This document shows positions 61,901 through 64,000 of a stretch of 64,000 bases of DNA, in pieces. Every line of letters starts with the position of its first letter. Within the stretch, counting starts at the first letter, position 1. Below the pieces are notes generated by a model. It was not told the DNA's origin. It searched no databases and was given only the letters and a program-made list of their open reading frames with translations. The stretch spans positions 310,001 to 374,000 of the forward strand of contig NZ_JACHIK010000004.1 in the NCBI RefSeq assembly GCF_014203155.1, read 5' to 3'. This stretch comes from Shinella fusca (GTDB lineage Bacteria; Pseudomonadota; Alphaproteobacteria; Rhizobiales; Rhizobiaceae). A program made the position numbers and the translations under genes.

Positions 61901-64000
61901 CGCCGTTTACATCGCCCGCCGAGGAGACGGAATAGCCGCTGGCATCTCCAGCCGCCGCACCATCGATGCGGAAGCCCAGACTACCAAGATTACCGAGGTC
62001 GATCGTCGCAAGGCCATCACTGGTGCCGGTCACCTGCCAGCTCACCGTCGCCGCAGTCGTCGCCCTGCCGTCGGAGATGCCGTAGTTCACCGTCACCGTC
62101 GTCGTCTGGCCTTCGGCGAGCGCCTGGAAGGCCGCATGGGACGGATCGAGGACGAAGCTCTTCGCAGCCGCATCGTAGCTGACGCCGTCGGGAAGCGTGG
62201 CGGGCAGCACGACGGACAGCGCGTCGCCGTCGATATCGGACGCATTGGCAAGGGCGGAAAGCGCGACCGCCGCCCCATCCTCCACGGCCGCGCCGAGCAC
62301 CGGCCCGGAGACCACCGGCACATCGTTCTTGCCGCTGATGGTCACGGTCACGCTCTGCGTCGTCGTTGCGCCATGTTCATCGGCAACGGTGACTGCGAAA
62401 GTTTCCTGCTGCGTCGTGCCTTCGCCAAGCGCCTGCGCGACGGCATTGTTCAGCGCAAAGGTCCAATTGCCCGTCGCCGGATCGATGGAGAAGTCGCCAT
62501 AGACTCCCGCCGCATTGCCCGTGAAGGTCAGCGTATCTCCAAGATCGGCATCGCTGGCCTTCACCGTACCTGTAGCGATCAGGGTCGCATCCTCGACCAC
62601 CGCGCCTTCCTGCACCCCGGATGTGATCATCGGTGCGTCGTTCGTGCCGGTGATCGTCACGATGATCGCCTGGCTCGCGGTACCGTCGAGCGAGGTGACC
62701 GTCAGCCTTTCCGTGACGGTCTGGCCTCCTTTCAGCGCCTCAGCACGGGTATCGAGCGCATAAGTCCATGCGCCGGATACCGGATCAAAGGTGAAGCTTC
62801 CGTAGGAGCCTTGCAAATCGGAAACTGGCGCGAAGGAAGCCTGTCCGGCATCCGGATCGACAACCGTTAGCTGGCCGGACGCCGTCGTCACGTCACCTCC
62901 CTCCGTTAGCGCAGCATCTGCCGCGCCGTGGATCGAGGCTGCATCATTGACGGGACGGACGACCACCATGAAAGACTTGGTCGTCGTTGCGCTGTCTACG
63001 GCCTGCCCGGTGGAAAGTGTGGCCGTATCCACCGACACCGCGGTTACGGACAACTCGAACGCGCCGTTATAGTTCACTGGCGGCAGAACCGTGAGGTTCG
63101 CGAGATTCCAGCCAAGAACGGAAACCTTTCCATCGGCGTCGATCTGGACGCTGTTCACACCATCGCTCACGATGGCGCCTTCAGGCAGATTGGAAAGGGC
63201 GAGCGTCGCCAGGCTTTCCGATCCGTCCAGATCGGCAACGGCGGCCGAAATGCCCGGCAGCCTGATCGCCGTGTCCTCCGCCCCATCAACCTGCTGGACC
63301 GGGCCGGTGACACCCAGCCGGATCACGGTCCCCTTGGAGTAGGGCAGCGACTCGAAGTTGATGAAGATGCCGTCCTCTGTCCAACTGATTCGTGAGGCAT
63401 CCAAGCCGGCCATGTTGCTGGAGAGGATCGAAACGTTGCCAATGGCCGAAAGATCGTTCGAGCCGGTATCGAGAATCCTGAGGCCGTTGAATATCGCATT
63501 CGAGAAGAACGCCGTTCCCGTTCCACTGAAATTGTTATCGGCAAAGCTGAAGGTGATTTCCCCGTCCGTGAAATCAACGGTGAAGTAATCCGTGTAGGTC
63601 CAGTCGATGCCATCGCCTGCGACGATGGCGCCAGGGTTGGACGGCTGTCCGGGGCCGTAGATGTTGGAGGCGGTGGGAAAAAGATAAGCGACCTGAAGTG
63701 TCGCACCTTCAAACACGACCGGCATCAGGCCGAAGTTGAGAACCGGCTGATCAGCATGAGGCTGCACATCGACATGCACGCTCGCCAGGTCGGACAACTG
63801 GCTGCCATTGCTCGCGCGGTAGGTGATTTCCGCTTGGCCGGAGAAATTGGCATTTGGCTGAAAGTGGATTTGGTTGCCGACTAGGGTGACGGTACCGTTT
63901 GTCGAAGAAACCGATGCCGGATCGATGGAAAGCGGCAGACCGTTCGGGTCGCTGTCGTTTAGCAGCACATCGATAATGATTGGCGTGTCTTCGGTGCCGG
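58920..64000 (-). CDS. Giant secreted RTX protein with VCBS and FG-GAP repeats, partial
   Basis: At least 1690 residues are visible; the N-terminus lies past the right edge (the frame stays open to 64000). From the N-terminal side: cadherin/Ig-like segments ending in NDSDPNGLPLS and later; two VCBS repeats (GQLTVVDPDAG...TITGTNDAP and GTVKASDADLG...TISGKNDVP) and a third, diverged one; then seven FG-GAP (integrin-alpha-like) repeats with the Ca-binding core GDVNGDGYDD; a first RTX block (GGRGNDILFGNGGADVI); three more FG-GAP repeats; and a terminal RTX block (GGIGDDVLSGGDGDDLLIGG) before a C-terminal tail ending SDFNVVA, consistent with a type I signal. The product is probably an extracellular adhesin or matrix protein exported by the adjacent system. 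No enzymatic domain is seen in this part. Confidence 0.9.
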   Translation of the reverse strand, partial: GTEDTPIIIDVLLNDSDPNGLPLSIDPASVSSTNGTVTLVGNQIHFQPNANFSGQAEITYRASNGSQLSDLASVHVDVQPHADQPVLNFGLMPVVFEGATLQVAYLFPTASNIYGPGQPSNPGAIVAGDGIDWTYTDYFTVDFTDGEITFSFADNNFSGTGTAFFSNAIFNGLRILDTGSNDLSAIGNVSILSSNMAGLDASRISWTEDGIFINFESLPYSKGTVIRLGVTGPVQQVDGAEDTAIRLPGISAAVADLDGSESLATLALSNLPEGAIVSDGVNSVQIDADGKVSVLGWNLANLTVLPPVNYNGAFELSVTAVSVDTATLSTGQAVDSATTTKSFMVVVRPVNDAASIHGAADAALTEGGDVTTASGQLTVVDPDAGQASFAPVSDLQGSYGSFTFDPVSGAWTYALDTRAEALKGGQTVTERLTVTSLDGTASQAIIVTITGTNDAPMITSGVQEGAVVEDATLIATGTVKASDADLGDTLTFTGNAAGVYGDFSIDPATGNWTFALNNAVAQALGEGTTQQETFAVTVADEHGATTTQSVTVTISGKNDVPVVSGPVLGAAVEDGAAVALSALANASDIDGDALSVVLPATLPDGVSYDAAAKSFVLDPSHAAFQALAEGQTTTVTVNYGISDGRATTAATVSWQVTGTSDGLATIDLGNLGSLGFRIDGAAAGDASGYSVSSAGDVNGDGYDDVIVGARYAESSNTSSAGSSYVVFGSASDFGTLNLADLGSAGFRIEGEITEGQSGYSVSSAGDVNGDGYNDIIVGTYSDPSRTTKSPSYVVFGKGSGFTTVNLATLTDADGFRIESTAKGGKFVSSAGDVNGDGYDDIIVGVEYSNGTAGSSYVVFGKASGFGTVNLDNLGSTGFRIDGAAWGNYSGYSVSSAGDVNGDGYDDIIVGAYRANLADKSEAGSSYIVFGKSDGFSDINLANLGSAGFRVDGAASGDRSGVSVSAAGDVNGDGYDDVIIGAYTTSPYGRYLAGASYVVYGGASRTGTVDLADLGSAGFRIDGAVDNDYSGNFVSSAGDVNGDGYDDLIVGAHSADPSSGKTDAGSSYVVFGGPSRTGTVDLADLGSAGFRIDGTAAYDYSGRSVSSAGDVNGDGYDDLIVGAFGADPSGKTDAGSSYVIYGGAFGEATTPVYLYGGGAAEVLHGGRGNDILFGNGGADVIKAGAGNDRIAVADLTFQQVDGGTGYDTLLLNSGPMVLDLTAQRGSSLRSIEEIDFSGSSASKTLRLDQQAVFDLTEERSGGMAVLTVRGKYGDVVEFDSGLWTSAGQVFIGSTSFSRYVNGAAEVRVQSGISTTGTGVLDLANPGNAGFRIDGAAAGDYSGISVSSAGDVNGDGYDDLIVGTYGADPSGKAGAGSSYVVFGGASRTGTVDLANLGSAGFRIDGAAADDYSGISVSSAGDVNGDGYDDLIVGAPYADPSSGKTDAGSSYVVFGKASGFGTVDLANLGSAGFRIDGAAANDLSGYSVSSAGDVNGDGYDDLIVGAYGSDASGKTDAGSSYVIYGNAFGASATPKTLTGTAASETLHGGIGDDVLSGGDGDDLLIGGNGADRVIGGAGNDRIRLGGGSDTVVFTAASEGMDRIDDFVRGEDSFEISASGFGGGLAAGGSVTVTNTADPLSAVSGGTSGYFFYDMNGPDAGSLYWDANGGSASDAIKIAELSNVNLLQASDFNVVA
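59480..61990 (-). repeat. Ten FG-GAP repeats, near-identical at DNA level
   Basis: The unit is about 64-72 codons and carries GFRIDGAA...SGYSVSSAGDVNGDGYDDIIVGA...GSSYVVFG-type sequence. Copies near 59524, 59734, 59946, 60666 and 60876 are almost the same base for base over long stretches; those near 61086, 61302, 61494, 61692 and 61908 are more diverged. The pattern suggests recent expansion by slippage or recombination within the gene. Confidence 0.85.

Noticed and set aside
59480-61990. Regularly spaced near-identical DNA repeats resembling a CRISPR-like array
   Set aside because: The repeats keep the reading frame and encode FG-GAP units of 64-72 residues; unit size and coding content do not fit CRISPR, and no cas gene is present.

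Overview
The window is high-GC DNA with dense, mostly operonic genes. It looks like a chromosomal or megaplasmid segment of a Rhizobiaceae-type alphaproteobacterium. Indicators are DUF982, the DUF2218-siderophore-interacting protein fusion, SpoVR/DUF444/PrkA, a cyanide-insensitive bd oxidase with DUF2474, and candidate EcfG-type promoters. The genus (Rhizobium/Shinella/Ensifer-like) is inference. Both ends cut through genes.

Layout. (1) 1-5273, minus: alternative complex III operon actA-actB-actC-actD (actD runs off the left edge); actB carries a one-base frameshift. (2) 5407-7836, plus: membrane PQQ glucose dehydrogenase gcd. (3) 7966-16302: siderophore-iron module with an AraC regulator, TonB receptor, substrate-binding protein, two FecCD permeases, ATPase and a siderophore-interacting reductase. 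(4) 16623-18402, plus: small stress-type proteins (DUF982, DUF4142, two hypotheticals, GFA). (5) 29915 down to 18583, minus: a likely single operon clpB - DUF2171 - 64-aa protein - DyP peroxidase - encapsulin - NDH-2 - DUF2945 - 130-aa protein - cardiolipin synthase - molybdopterin oxidoreductase. (6) 36671 down to 30066, minus: dnaK - cbpA - cbpM - sigma-54 response regulator - Cache sensor kinase. (7) 41668 down to 36836, minus: FdhF/YdeP oxidoreductase - cydA - cydB - DUF2474. (8) 41889-43429, plus: bestrophin and an FMN reductase. (9) 48298 down to 43451, minus: prkA - yeaH - spoVR. (10) 48.5-54.2 kb: a patch of decayed genes (ABC ATPase/response-regulator scar, WYL regulator, ECF sigma, carboxymuconolactone decarboxylase) among intact TetR/DUF1772, HD-GYP and LuxR genes. 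(11) 54271-64000: type I secretion system (tolC-like, hlyD, ABC) with a giant RTX/FG-GAP/VCBS protein that runs off the right edge.

The main discovery is regulatory. Three promoters, for clpB (29953-29968), dnaK (36735-36750) and the bestrophin gene (41817-41832), match the sigma-54 -24/-12 consensus. Each is preceded by two copies of a palindrome GGACA-N3-TGTCC whose centres are 22-23 bp apart. The proximal centre lies 73-75 bp and the distal centre 96-98 bp from the end of the -12 element in all three cases. The NtrC-class regulator and Cache kinase encoded between two of these promoters are the obvious candidates to act there. The model is a self-contained two-component/sigma-54 regulon that couples protein quality control (DnaK/CbpA/ClpB) to an encapsulin-DyP nanocompartment, alternative respiration (NDH-2, possibly bd oxidase), membrane lipid and anion-channel functions. 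The geometry is visible in the sequence; the assignment of regulator to site is inference.
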